Assembly: GCA_021805985.1 (NCBI GenBank)
Contig: JAJZDN010000021.1
Span: 1-62,556 of the forward strand
Length of the DNA stretch: 62,556 nt
Direction of reading: 5' to 3'
DNA from: Planctomycetota bacterium
Lineage (GTDB): Bacteria > Planctomycetota > Phycisphaerae > WQYP01
Shown here: piece by piece, positions 50,973 through 60,267 of the stretch
How positions within the stretch are numbered: the stretch's first letter is position 1
Layout: every line of letters starts with the position of its first letter
Notes under the pieces: model-generated
Databases searched by the model: none
What the model was told of the DNA's origin: nothing
The model's input: only the letters and a program-made list of their open reading frames with translations
Program-made: the position numbers and the translations under genes

Positions 50973-52310
50973 CTACGCCCCAAGCCTTTTCCGCACAATT
51001 TCCACATACTGTTTCGCTTGGCGAGATAAGCTGAAATTTTCTAACGCCCGCTTCCGGCCCGCGGCGCCCATTACTGCCCACTTCTCCCGGTCTTCCAGCG
51101 CCCGCAGCAGCCCCGCCCGGAACCCGGCTACCGTCGGCTCATGAACATGCCACCCAGTCTGCCCATCCACTACCGTTTCCGCCGGCCCACCCAACGCATG
51201 CACCAGCACGGGTTTCCCCATCATCATGGCTTCTACCACCGAAAGTCCGAACGGTTCGGGGTCAATCCGCGCGTTTGTTGCGAGGTCGATCGCCCCATAA
51301 TACCGCTCCGGATCAGGCACGCTGCCCACCAGATGCAGGCGATCCGCGATGCCCAGGCGTTGGGCCATAGCCCGCAGTTGATGGCCAAATTCACTTTCCA
51401 CCGGCCCACCGAGCAACAACAAATGCGTATTGCCATAGGCCAGCGGTAGTTGGGCCACGGCCTCCAAGATTACGGCTTGGCCCTTCTGGGGCGTCAGTCG
51501 CGCGAAGACGCCCAATACGGTGGCATCAGCGCGTATGCCTAACTGCGACCGTGTGACTGCCGAGACCTGTTCGGGATTAAACCTTTTTTCGTCGGCCCCA
51601 AGGTACATCACGATCGGCTTAACCGGATGATCTCCCAGCGTGGCGGCCGTATAACCGCTGTTTGCCAGGACCGTCACATTCCAGCGATGCAGCGTATGCT
51701 GCGTCAGGCGGCGATTGACACGAAAGGGATATTTACCCATGACGTTGGGCATCTCCCAGAAACAGGGAATGCCCACATCAGAGGCGGCCATCGCCGCCAG
51801 CGGCATGTAGTTCGGCCATAGCACATGAACCGCTTGCGCCCCAGCCGCTTTCAGGGCATCCGCCAGAACTGACCGTGTAGCGGCCAACTGCTTACGCACC
51901 TTTAGATGCAGAAATAATTTGGTAGCAAGTCCGCCCCGCAGAACGGCCAGAGGCCTGACATTTAATGTCCGCACTTCGGTTCCCGCGGCCGCGATGCCTC
52001 TGGCAAAGGCACCATCGTTCAGCGAAATGATGACAGGATCAATTCCCAGCGGCCGCATCCCGTAGGTCAGCCCGCGCACCGCTTGGGCGACCCCGCCATC
52101 CTCGTCGCCCGCAATAAGCCAGGCAATGCGAATTTCTTTTTTTTCGTCTGCGTTAATCAGATAAGCACCCGTTTCCGATCCAAAATTTGGCTGCGTGGAT
52201 ACTACCGACCCGTCACAGGCGCAGCAAGCAGGCGACCTGAGGCCCGACCGCGGTTCGGCCCGACAAACACTACTGGTGGGCGTGCCATTGCCGCAAAGAG
52301 CCTGTATCAT
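50973..52310 (-). CDS. Family 4 glycosyltransferase
   Basis: A GT-B enzyme. 'IAWLIAGDEDGGVAQAVRGL' starts the N-terminal fold, and the C-terminal domain has 'LGVFARLTPQKGQAVILEAV' and the donor-binding 'EPFGLSVVEAMMMGKPVL' with the E-x7-E pattern of GT4. It would add a sugar in exopolysaccharide or O-antigen synthesis. The 445-residue frame is likely too long: the first 50 residues are Cys/Pro/Ser-rich and look non-coding, but no ATG or GTG is near the expected start, so the true start is unsure. The next gene is divergent only 32 bases away. Confidence 0.82.
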   Translation of the reverse strand: MIQALCGNGTPTSSVCRAEPRSGLRSPACCACDGSVVSTQPNFGSETGAYLINADEKKEIRIAWLIAGDEDGGVAQAVRGLTYGMRPLGIDPVIISLNDGAFARGIAAAGTEVRTLNVRPLAVLRGGLATKLFLHLKVRKQLAATRSVLADALKAAGAQAVHVLWPNYMPLAAMAASDVGIPCFWEMPNVMGKYPFRVNRRLTQHTLHRWNVTVLANSGYTAATLGDHPVKPIVMYLGADEKRFNPEQVSAVTRSQLGIRADATVLGVFARLTPQKGQAVILEAVAQLPLAYGNTHLLLLGGPVESEFGHQLRAMAQRLGIADRLHLVGSVPDPERYYGAIDLATNARIDPEPFGLSVVEAMMMGKPVLVHALGGPAETVVDGQTGWHVHEPTVAGFRAGLLRALEDREKWAVMGAAGRKRALENFSLSRQAKQYVEIVRKRLGA

Positions 52311-52342
52311 GGCGTGCGGTAAACGTAGCGAGAACCCAACGA

Positions 52343-53842
52343 ATGGCCGAAACCCAATCCACCGAATCGCTCACTGGCAAAGCTTCCCGTGGATTCGTAT
52401 GGATGGTGCTACAGACCGTCGGCTCTAAGATCTTTGGTTTTGCCGGACAAATGGTGCTTGCCCGCCTGCTGCTACCAAAAGATTTCGGCATTATGGCCAT
52501 GGCCTACGCGGCCGCGGCCATCCCTTCCATGATCCGTCAAACCGGAATAATTCAGATATTGGTGCAAAAGCAATCGTCCTTTAATCGGTGGGTAAATGCG
52601 GGCTTCTGGATGGAGCTTGCCCTGGGAATATTGGCCGCCCTGATTACCGTTGCCGTCGCGCCGGCGGCCTGCGGCTTCTTCCATACTCAACGCCTTTTCG
52701 GGCCGTTGATGTTAATTGCGGCGATGGCCGTAATCGGCGCGGTCAACAACCCTCCCTACGCAAGGCTACTGCTCGACATGAGATTCAGGACCATTGCATT
52801 GGCCGGGATATCGTATAATTTGGCGGTCGTGATCTTAAGCGTAGCATTTGCATTTCTCGGCTTTGGTGTCTACAGCTTTATTTTGCCGCTGCCTATTGCT
52901 GCTACCGCGCGCGTCATATTTTATTGGCGCATGGCACCGGTTCACATCAAAATGGATTTGCAGTTGCACCGCTGGCGGCCCATGTTTTTGGACAGCATAT
53001 TCCTGATGGGATCGGGGCTTTTTGCCACCATTCTAGGGCAGGCCGATAACGTAGCACTGGGGCGATTCGTTACCGCCACGGAAGTGGGATACTACGCAGT
53101 GGCCTCTAACCTCTCGTCCCAGATACTGCAGATGCTTTCGGTCAACCTCTCGGGCGTTTTGTTTCCCACTCTAAGCCAACTGAAAGATGATCCCGCGCGG
53201 CAGACTGCGGCCTTTTTTCGCGCTGCACGACTTCTGGCCTTAATCGGAATTCCAATGTGCGTACTGGAAGCTGCGTTGGGCCGGCCCATCATCACCGTGC
53301 TTTATGGCCCGAAATATTTGGCCGCGATTCCGTTGCTGCGGCTATTGGCGTTGGCCGCCGGAGTGAACCTTTTGTTTGGCCCTCTGCAGAACTATCTCCA
53401 GTCCCAGGCTAGATTTTCCCTGCTCTTCAAATGGACAGGATTTCTGGTAACGGTATTTGTAGTGGTGGTGTTTATCGCTGCATGGCAGGGCGGATCGTTC
53501 TGGGTCGCCGCAGGTGTGCTGGGTGTGGCGGGGTTGCTCCAGCCAGCCGGTATGCATTTCGCATCACGCAGCCGGGGCGGTAATTGGAGGGCAGTCGCGG
53601 GTGTCTATTTGCCACCCATTCTAATCAGCGCTGCCGCGGTCGCGCCGCTGGAATTGGTGAATCATGCGATTCCGTGGATCGCGGGGCACTGGTGGGCCGT
53701 CGTACTGGTCGGCGTTTGTACATTCCCCCCGATCTATGCTGCTCTGGCATGGCGATTCCGGCGTGCAGACTGCGCGACAATCCGAGAACACGTTATACAC
53801 GCATTGGCCCGGATAAGCGGAAAATCCGCCCCCGTTATTTAG
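52343..53842 (+). CDS. Wzx-like polysaccharide flippase
   Basis: A 499-residue integral membrane protein with 12-14 hydrophobic segments, of the polysaccharide transport (MOP) superfamily. The N-terminus 'ASRGFVWMVLQTVGSKIFGF' with 'LARLLLPKDFGIMAMAYA' and the central 'LGRFVTATEVGYYAVASNLS' are typical of Wzx/RfbX flippases that move lipid-linked repeat units to the periplasm. It belongs with the transferases and the polymerase in this locus. No strong ribosome binding site precedes the ATG. Confidence 0.87.
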   Translation: MAETQSTESLTGKASRGFVWMVLQTVGSKIFGFAGQMVLARLLLPKDFGIMAMAYAAAAIPSMIRQTGIIQILVQKQSSFNRWVNAGFWMELALGILAALITVAVAPAACGFFHTQRLFGPLMLIAAMAVIGAVNNPPYARLLLDMRFRTIALAGISYNLAVVILSVAFAFLGFGVYSFILPLPIAATARVIFYWRMAPVHIKMDLQLHRWRPMFLDSIFLMGSGLFATILGQADNVALGRFVTATEVGYYAVASNLSSQILQMLSVNLSGVLFPTLSQLKDDPARQTAAFFRAARLLALIGIPMCVLEAALGRPIITVLYGPKYLAAIPLLRLLALAAGVNLLFGPLQNYLQSQARFSLLFKWTGFLVTVFVVVVFIAAWQGGSFWVAAGVLGVAGLLQPAGMHFASRSRGGNWRAVAGVYLPPILISAAAVAPLELVNHAIPWIAGHWWAVVLVGVCTFPPIYAALAWRFRRADCATIREHVIHALARISGKSAPVI

Positions 53843-53961
53843 AGCCGTCGCCCTGTGCCCGAGGTGGACTTCCATCGAGAGTCGGGTAAAATCCAATTTC
53901 AAGCGGGAAGTCGTCTCTTGGCATGCGCCCCGCTACGCCTCGCTTTGGAGTAGAAGAAGCT

Positions 53962-54609
53962 ATGCAGCAATCGATACCCCCAGACCGAGGGTATATTTAC
54001 GATAACCCGGAGCAAAATTGTGCCCACAACTACCTGATGCCGGCGGTGTCGCGCCTGCTGGAGCGAGAGCGCGCCCGTCGAGGGGGCGGCGATCTGCGGG
54101 TGTTCGATTTGGGTTGCGGAAATGGCTCGGTTGCTGCCGAGTTGACTAGCAAGGGATATATCCTCAGCGGGGCAGATGCTTCGCGGGAAGGCATTCAACA
54201 GGCCGAAACTGCCTACCCCAGTATCAATCTTAAGGTTGGGTCAGCTTACGACGACCTGGCCGCTACCTTTGGCACGTTCCCCGTCGTAATTAGCTTGGAA
54301 GTAGTGGAGCACCTTTATTTCCCAAAAAAATTCGCGGCGTGCGTATTTTCTCTTTTGGAACCCGGGGGCACGGCCATTATATCAACGCCCTACAACGGTT
54401 ACCTTAAAAATCTCGCGATCGCCGTTGCCGGGGGATTCGATCGCCACGTCACCGCATTATGGGATCACGGCCACATTAAATTCTGGTCAATGGCTACGCT
54501 CAAGACGCTACTGGTTGACGTCGGGCTGTGTGACATAACCTTCGTCCGGGCGGGCAGGGTGGCGCCGCTGGCTAAGTCCATGATCGCTATCGCACACCGA
54601 CCGGGCTAG
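53962..54609 (+). CDS. SAM-dependent methyltransferase (UbiG-like class I)
   Basis: A 215-residue class I methyltransferase. 'VFDLGCGNGSVAAEL' is motif I, 'GADASREGIQQAE' holds the acidic residue binding the SAM ribose, 'PVVISLEVVEHLYFP' is motif II with the VEH run of UbiG-like enzymes, and 'LLEPGGTAIISTP' is motif III. It may methylate a sugar or lipid carrier of the polysaccharide. An in-frame start at 53923 would add 13 residues; a GAAG before 53962 makes the shorter form slightly better. Confidence 0.8.
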   Translation: MQQSIPPDRGYIYDNPEQNCAHNYLMPAVSRLLERERARRGGGDLRVFDLGCGNGSVAAELTSKGYILSGADASREGIQQAETAYPSINLKVGSAYDDLAATFGTFPVVISLEVVEHLYFPKKFAACVFSLLEPGGTAIISTPYNGYLKNLAIAVAGGFDRHVTALWDHGHIKFWSMATLKTLLVDVGLCDITFVRAGRVAPLAKSMIAIAHRPG

Positions 54610-54884
54610 GCCTTAGAAACCGACCGGCCGAGGCCGGTGCATCTTTCCGTAAACTCCCCTTCTCGTGTCGTGTCTCCGCACCCGGGGCATTGGCATGGCG
54701 GTTTCCAAGGCTAAATCGCGCCCGTAAGATTTGCCCCTCGTCGAAGAGAGCGGTGAGTATTGATCGGGCCGACATGCGGAGAACTGCGGAGTAGCGGCCA
54801 CGCCTCCCCCTGGGGCAATTTGGCGGCAAGCGGTTTGTCCGCGCTTGCGGGATTAAGTATGATCTAGGTTATTCCGATCTCTTT

Positions 54885-56102
54885 GTGGAAGTCCATGTGA
54901 CCGAGCAAATTCATCCCTCGAAAACACCCGCAGCGAGGAATCGCGTTATCTGGGTACAGAATAAGCCAAATCACTATTTCGTTGAGATGCTTGATTCGCT
55001 CAATCGGCGTGGCGAAGTGGAATACTTCGGCGTGTTTTTGTTTCCAACGCCGGCTGGCAGCGCGATATTCCAGATCCCAGCATGTTCCCCGCACGTATTC
55101 CTTGGCGACCCCACAAAACACGGTGGGCCGGTAGGTTACAAGCGATTGGGCGAGGAAGCGAGGGAATTTGTTAGGAATCTGGATTTTTGCGCCGCCATCG
55201 TGGGCGGGTACGACTCGCGCTTCAAGCGATGGGTACTGGGCTATTGCAAAAGCCAAGGCATTCCCACAGCCTTATTTGTAGATAGTAACATCCGGGCGGA
55301 ACGCGGACGATCCATAAGGAAAAAACTCAAGCGTTTCGCCAAGCGGATTTTCCTTCGCCACATTATTGGCCACGCTAACGCAATAATTCCGTGCAATCGA
55401 TCCGGTGTAGCCTATTGGCGCTATTACGGCTGTCCAGCTTCCAAGATAACCCGGAGCACCTATTATTGCGCGGTCGATGCCGGCGCCGCGCTGGCCGTGA
55501 GTCGAGGGGATGTATTCGCCCGATATGGGTTGGAGCCAAGGTGTAAACTTATTTTTACTGCGGCCCGGCTGGTACCCGCGAAGGCGCTGCACCTTATGGT
55601 GGAGGCGTTTATGGAGTCTGGCTTGGCGGAGCGGGGCTGGGCATGGGCTGTGGCGGGAGATGGGCCGCTGCGGCAGGCGCTCGAACTGCAGGCGGGAAAA
55701 CTCAATGGCACGGCCATCCGATTCTTAGGGGTCGTGGCTCCAGTGGATATTCCTTCACTGATGGCCCAAAGTGAATTGTTCGTGCTGCCATCGGTCTACG
55801 AACCGCACGGCATTGTGGTAACGGAAGCCATGGCTGTGGGCACGCCAGTAATAGCAAACAAGGATTGCGGTGCAGCTCGTGATCTGGTTCGGCCGGGAAA
55901 AACGGGCTGGCTGTATTCTCCCAGCGATGGTGCCTCCCTGTTACTCGCCCTGCGCGAGGCTGTCGGCACGGAGAGAAAAGCCGCGAACATGGCAGCTTCG
56001 TGCAGAGAGGAATTTACTAAGTGGTATACGCGGTACGATCCGCTTGTTAGAATTCCGGAAATCGTGCGCGATGCATTACTGCTGCGCCAGTTGGAACGGT
56101 AG
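54885..56102 (+). CDS. Family 4 glycosyltransferase
   Basis: A 405-residue GT-B enzyme. The N-terminal half begins 'RVIWVQNKPNHYFVEMLDSL', an acceptor-side layout of GT4. The donor domain has 'LIFTAARLVPAKALHLMVEA' and 'LFVLPSVYEPHGIVVTEAMA', which gives the E-x7-E pair, then 'GTPVIANKDCGAARDLV'. It adds one sugar to the growing repeat unit; donor and linkage are unknown. The start is a GTG; a second GTG lies four codons on. The 275-base spacer before it has no visible feature. Confidence 0.82.
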   Translation: MEVHVTEQIHPSKTPAARNRVIWVQNKPNHYFVEMLDSLNRRGEVEYFGVFLFPTPAGSAIFQIPACSPHVFLGDPTKHGGPVGYKRLGEEAREFVRNLDFCAAIVGGYDSRFKRWVLGYCKSQGIPTALFVDSNIRAERGRSIRKKLKRFAKRIFLRHIIGHANAIIPCNRSGVAYWRYYGCPASKITRSTYYCAVDAGAALAVSRGDVFARYGLEPRCKLIFTAARLVPAKALHLMVEAFMESGLAERGWAWAVAGDGPLRQALELQAGKLNGTAIRFLGVVAPVDIPSLMAQSELFVLPSVYEPHGIVVTEAMAVGTPVIANKDCGAARDLVRPGKTGWLYSPSDGASLLLALREAVGTERKAANMAASCREEFTKWYTRYDPLVRIPEIVRDALLLRQLER

Positions 56103-56120
56103 CCCTGTGCTTGGAGGATT

Positions 56121-57269
56121 ATGCGCGTCGGGCATGTCATACAATCTGCCAGCCATTCCGTGGGTGGCCCTACCGCCTCAACTTTCGCACTGTGCAACGC
56201 GGTGCACCTTTCGGGCTGCGACTGCGCCATCGCTTGCGGGGTGAAGGACAGTGGGGAGCAGCCGGGACTGGATCCAACGATTGAGATCTCCGTTTTTAAC
56301 ATTCAGAGGCCACCGCTTCTTAGCCGCGCCGAGAAAGGGAACCTGGAGAGTTTTATCCGAGCATCGGACGTAATTCATCTCCACGGATTGTGGGATACGC
56401 TTCCGTGCACTGCGGCGAAATTCTCGCTCAAGATCGGAAAGCCTTATGTACTGTCGCTGCACGGAATGCTTTTAGAGCGGAGCCTCGCGAACCACCGCCT
56501 CCGCAAAATGCTGTTCCTATCCATCGTCGGAAACCGCGTGCTGCGCGGTGCGGCAGCAATACATTTCACGACCAAGGCGGAGCTTGAGCAAGCCGGCTCC
56601 GTTCTGCCCGAGGGGCCTGAAAGGCTGGTAATACCGCTGACCATCGAAAGCAGCCTGATCGACAACCCGCCGAACGGTAACCTGTGGAGGCAATATTTTC
56701 CGCAACTTCCCGATTCATGGCCCCGGTTATTATTCCTTTCTCGTATTCACCCTGTAAAGAATCTTCCGTCGCTTCTGGCTGCGCTACCACCTTTGGTGAG
56801 AGAATTCCCCGGGCTGCACTTAGTGGTGGCGGGCGGCGGCGACCCCGGTTACGTCCGAAAGATGAAGGCGATGGCAAGCGCCTCCTCGGCGGCCAGGGGA
56901 GTTTTCTTTGTTGGGCCGATCGCCGGCGAGAGTAAGGCTGCGCTCATTAGCTCCGCGACGGTTATGGCCATACCGAGCTTCCATGAGAATTTTGGCATGG
57001 CCATTGCCGAGGGCCTGGCGTGCTCAGTACCGACAATTGTAACCCCCGGCTTGGGGATCGGAGCGGAGATACTGGCCTGTGGCGCAGGTTTTCCCTGCGG
57101 CGAGGACTCCAATTCCATTGCGGAATCGCTGGCAACCTTCCTGCGCCGGCGTGCGTGGCTGCTCGGAGCGGGGGAAAATGGTCGCCAATGGGTATTGCGC
57201 ACCCTTTCGGCGTCCAGTGTCGCGGGACAGTTTAACCGGCTCTACGCCCGGCTCGCCAACGGTCCGTGA
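56121..57269 (+). CDS. Family 4 glycosyltransferase
   Basis: A 382-residue GT-B enzyme. 'HVIQSASHSVGGPTASTFAL' starts the fold with the Gly-rich loop, 'VIHLHGLWD' is a conserved acceptor-domain element, and the donor domain contains 'LLFLSRIHPVKNLPSLLAAL' and 'SFHENFGMAIAEGLACSVPT' with the E-x7-E pattern. GGAGG six bases before the ATG decides the start. It follows the previous GT4 after 18 bases, so they are co-transcribed. Confidence 0.85.
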   Translation: MRVGHVIQSASHSVGGPTASTFALCNAVHLSGCDCAIACGVKDSGEQPGLDPTIEISVFNIQRPPLLSRAEKGNLESFIRASDVIHLHGLWDTLPCTAAKFSLKIGKPYVLSLHGMLLERSLANHRLRKMLFLSIVGNRVLRGAAAIHFTTKAELEQAGSVLPEGPERLVIPLTIESSLIDNPPNGNLWRQYFPQLPDSWPRLLFLSRIHPVKNLPSLLAALPPLVREFPGLHLVVAGGGDPGYVRKMKAMASASSAARGVFFVGPIAGESKAALISSATVMAIPSFHENFGMAIAEGLACSVPTIVTPGLGIGAEILACGAGFPCGEDSNSIAESLATFLRRRAWLLGAGENGRQWVLRTLSASSVAGQFNRLYARLANGP

Positions 57270-57403
57270 AAAACCCGGTCTTCCGATCCGCCATGGGCTG
57301 GCGGCAGGTGCTATGAAAAATATTTTGCGGTAGCCGCGGATCGGAAATTGCCAACGGTTTTTTAACCCCAGATGAAGCGACATGCCCTGGCGGGACGCAA
57401 CGT

Positions 57404-58423
57404 TTAGGCCAACAAATTGGTCCATTGTAGAAAAACTCCCTCTACCGCGGCGTAAGCATGCGCGTTCTTGTAGATGATGGACTGGCTGGCGGGCTTGGCG
57501 AGTAGCGAGTTCTGGATGATCAGCACTGCATTGCGGCCCGGCAGGCCGGCAAGTTCCGCCACTGGCCCAGAGAAGCTGCAGGCCTGCGCCGTTACCAGCG
57601 CGCTGGGGCCAATTTTCCACGGCAAAACCGCCGGCCCCACATTTCCGCAATAGGAAACCACATGGACAACTTGATTTCCCCCGCCGCACTCCAGCAACGT
57701 CCCCGCCTCGAGTTTGGCGTTGCTGATCGACAACGTGGCGGCGTTGGGGCCGCCGCCACGGAACGCGATGCCGACGCGGTCCATACCTGCGCCGCTCTGA
57801 ATGAACCGGTCTACCACCATGGATCCGCCCTGCAGAATTTCGATGCCTATTGGGCAGGAGCTATCGACATGCGAAAATCTGTGGCAAACACTTTGATCAT
57901 TGCAGACCCGCACGCCCACACCACAGTAAAGCTGGACGGAGTCAAAGGTGCATTCATCGTTATTTCCCCCGAGCGACTGGGATTTTGTGCCCAACTGAAT
58001 TCCCACCGCAGCATGGCGAAATGCCATATTTTTAATATGCGTGGCAGTGCTAGGCCAGCCGTAGATGGTCTGAATTTGCAGCAGCACCCCCGCCCGGTTG
58101 TCGCCGTCTAGTTCCATACGATCTAGCGAGACCTGCGGCGATGCCAGAATTTCCAACACCGTGCCGCCCCGTGGGCCCACCCATTTCAAACAAGTCCCCA
58201 CCGCCCGCTTGATATCCGACCATCCCGGGCCGCAGTTTTGGGGGTTACACCCGCCGACGCCCTCCATGCGAACTCCGAAGCATTTATCAATCGAGATGGT
58301 CCTGGAGACATTGAACACGCCACGGCCAAGCCGCACGATCCCATCGCCAGAGATCGCCTTTTCAATGGCCAATTGAATCTGGCCGGAATCGTCGCCACCG
58401 CTAGGAGAAAGAATATCGGACAT
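57404..58423 (-). CDS. Right-handed beta-helix (pectate-lyase-like) protein
   Basis: A 339-residue protein reading like a parallel beta-helix of the pectate-lyase superfamily. The start 'SGGDDSGQIQLAIEKAISGD' matches the opening seen in many phage tailspikes, pectate lyases and alginate epimerases, followed by 'VRLGRGVFNVSRTISIDKC' and rungs such as 'IKNMAFRHAAVGIQLG'. There is no signal peptide, which is unusual for a protein acting on extracellular sugar. AAAGGGG before the ATG at 58423 decides the start. It lies on the opposite strand in the polysaccharide locus, so it may modify or cut the product. Confidence 0.65.
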   Translation of the reverse strand: MSDILSPSGGDDSGQIQLAIEKAISGDGIVRLGRGVFNVSRTISIDKCFGVRMEGVGGCNPQNCGPGWSDIKRAVGTCLKWVGPRGGTVLEILASPQVSLDRMELDGDNRAGVLLQIQTIYGWPSTATHIKNMAFRHAAVGIQLGTKSQSLGGNNDECTFDSVQLYCGVGVRVCNDQSVCHRFSHVDSSCPIGIEILQGGSMVVDRFIQSGAGMDRVGIAFRGGGPNAATLSISNAKLEAGTLLECGGGNQVVHVVSYCGNVGPAVLPWKIGPSALVTAQACSFSGPVAELAGLPGRNAVLIIQNSLLAKPASQSIIYKNAHAYAAVEGVFLQWTNLLA

Positions 58424-58542
58424 GGAAAACCACCCCTTTCCGGAAAATAGCATTGTACGCCGGACGGCAGCCTTGGTACAATTTTCAGGAGTTTCGCAGA
58501 GTTGCCCCGTGTTTCTGGCGCCAATGGCGCAATGGAGCGATT

Positions 58543-59880
58543 GTGGATTTTATAATCTTGCTCTTGGCCTTTGTAGCCACCGGTGTTTACGCGTGGCGGA
58601 TTTTCCGCGACAATCCTCGCATTCCCACCTATTGCTACGTTTGGGCCACGTCGGTCGTTATATTGCTCTCCGGCGCGATCTACCGCGAGACCACCGGCCT
58701 TCGCGCCTTCTACTCCGGCGGCTTAGGAGCTACACATTGGCTTAGTTGGGCTGAATATAGCAATGCGATGCTGGCTGCGGCAATCGGCATCGTCTCCTTG
58801 GCCGCAGGTCATTACTGGGCCAATCGGCGGCAATGGAACCTGGCATTGCCGGAGTTTATCGATTCGCGCACACCTGATTCCGAGCGCCTGCGGCGTTGGG
58901 CGTTCTTCCTGCTTTTGGCAGGGTTCATCCCGTTTCTGGCCACGGGTATATTAAACCCAGTGACGCTGCTCCACTCGCTGCTCCACGGGAGGTCCGTCCA
59001 GGGGCGGGCGCTCTACCTTTATTCGGAGGGCACCTATTTCTCATTTTTTAGTGTGTTCGCGAACTTGGTCCCCTTCGGCGTTGCTGCGGTGGCGGTTCTA
59101 TTCTGGGGCCGGATGCGGCCTCGCATACTGCTGGCGATCGCCGCTTTTTTCATTGTAACGCAGTTCTTAGGGGGGGCGCGGTCCGGCAGCGCGATGATGT
59201 TGGCCCCTTTCGTCGTGCTGCCGCGCTATATGGGCAACGAGAGACTCTTCCGCAGGCTGGCAATTTTCGCCGTAATCGGCGGGTTTATCATTTTTACCGT
59301 CCAATTGGTTTACCGCGCCTCAGGCTTCGAACACGCCCAAGTGGGCTACGCGCTCACGCATACCAACCCCATCGCGACTGTGGACGGCTTTGAACTGGAT
59401 TGGACCGGTGAGGCGATGCGGAATTACGGCCGCACCTTCCCTTACCTCCACGGTCAATCCTACTACGCGGTATTTGTGAATCCTGTTCCCCGTGTGTTCT
59501 GGCGCAGCAAACCGGGGGGATACGGTGCTGTCAATGCCAAAAACCTGAGGTTTGAGTTTGGAACTACGATGACTTCCGCATGGATGGGGGAGGCCTACGC
59601 CAATTTTGGCTGGTTTGGCATCCCGATCGTCGGCCTGATTGCCGGGGCGATCATGGGAATTCTGGATGTGTTTATTCGGCGGGCAGGCGCTTTTGCCATG
59701 GCGGCGTTTCTGCCGCTCCAGTTTCACTGGGCCTTTTGGGTGCGCGGTGATTCGGTCGCGTGCTTGGACCCTTGGATGTTCGGGATGGTCCTTCTCGCCG
59801 GTGCCCTGTTAATCGTAGGCCCAGCAAAATCCACCCACCCAGAAGCCGAATCCGTTGGGTTCGGCCAAGCCACGATTTAA
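58543..59880 (+). CDS. Wzy-like O-antigen/exopolysaccharide polymerase
   Basis: A 445-residue membrane protein with about 10-12 hydrophobic segments and a large loop near residues 240-330 containing 'FPYLHGQSYYAVFVNPVPRV'. This layout and the block 'WMGEAYANFGWFGIPIVGLI' are typical of O-antigen polymerases of the Wzy/oligosaccharide repeat unit type, which join repeat units in the periplasm. The GTG at 58543 has GGAG six bases upstream; an upstream in-frame TTG at 58453 is a poor alternative. With the flippase it makes up a Wzx/Wzy pathway. Confidence 0.8.
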   Translation: MDFIILLLAFVATGVYAWRIFRDNPRIPTYCYVWATSVVILLSGAIYRETTGLRAFYSGGLGATHWLSWAEYSNAMLAAAIGIVSLAAGHYWANRRQWNLALPEFIDSRTPDSERLRRWAFFLLLAGFIPFLATGILNPVTLLHSLLHGRSVQGRALYLYSEGTYFSFFSVFANLVPFGVAAVAVLFWGRMRPRILLAIAAFFIVTQFLGGARSGSAMMLAPFVVLPRYMGNERLFRRLAIFAVIGGFIIFTVQLVYRASGFEHAQVGYALTHTNPIATVDGFELDWTGEAMRNYGRTFPYLHGQSYYAVFVNPVPRVFWRSKPGGYGAVNAKNLRFEFGTTMTSAWMGEAYANFGWFGIPIVGLIAGAIMGILDVFIRRAGAFAMAAFLPLQFHWAFWVRGDSVACLDPWMFGMVLLAGALLIVGPAKSTHPEAESVGFGQATI

Positions 59881-60267
59881 CCCAGCGCGGCGGTCTGCTA
59901 TCGCCAGTTTGGCGGTATAGATCCGCGATGCCCGGCGAAACTGCGTTTCCGACGAGGTTTCATATTGCCCCCTGGCGATCACTCTCACCGCCGGCGCGAA
60001 GCTTCTCAAGGCCCCTCAGTACCCGCGTCCCGAGTGATGAGGTAGGAACCCGCGTCTCCGCGATACGATAATCCGATACCGGACGCCAATATCTTCTCAC
60101 TAATCTGCCAAGCCCGGCCCACCCAAGGCAGGCCCCCGTGCCCAGGTTTGACTTTTCGCAGTCACCAACGATAATTCCATCGTTTGCGAAGCTAAGGGGT
60201 GCCATGCGGCCGTCCGACTGCCTTTGGCATGCCTACAGAGCCAGACAAGGGGCGTAGCTTGGAACGA
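59881..60267. other. Spacer with no recognised feature
   Basis: No gene or repeat I can support. The short open frames on both strands have no coding look. Only the GGAA before the methyltransferase ATG is notable. Confidence 0.4.
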
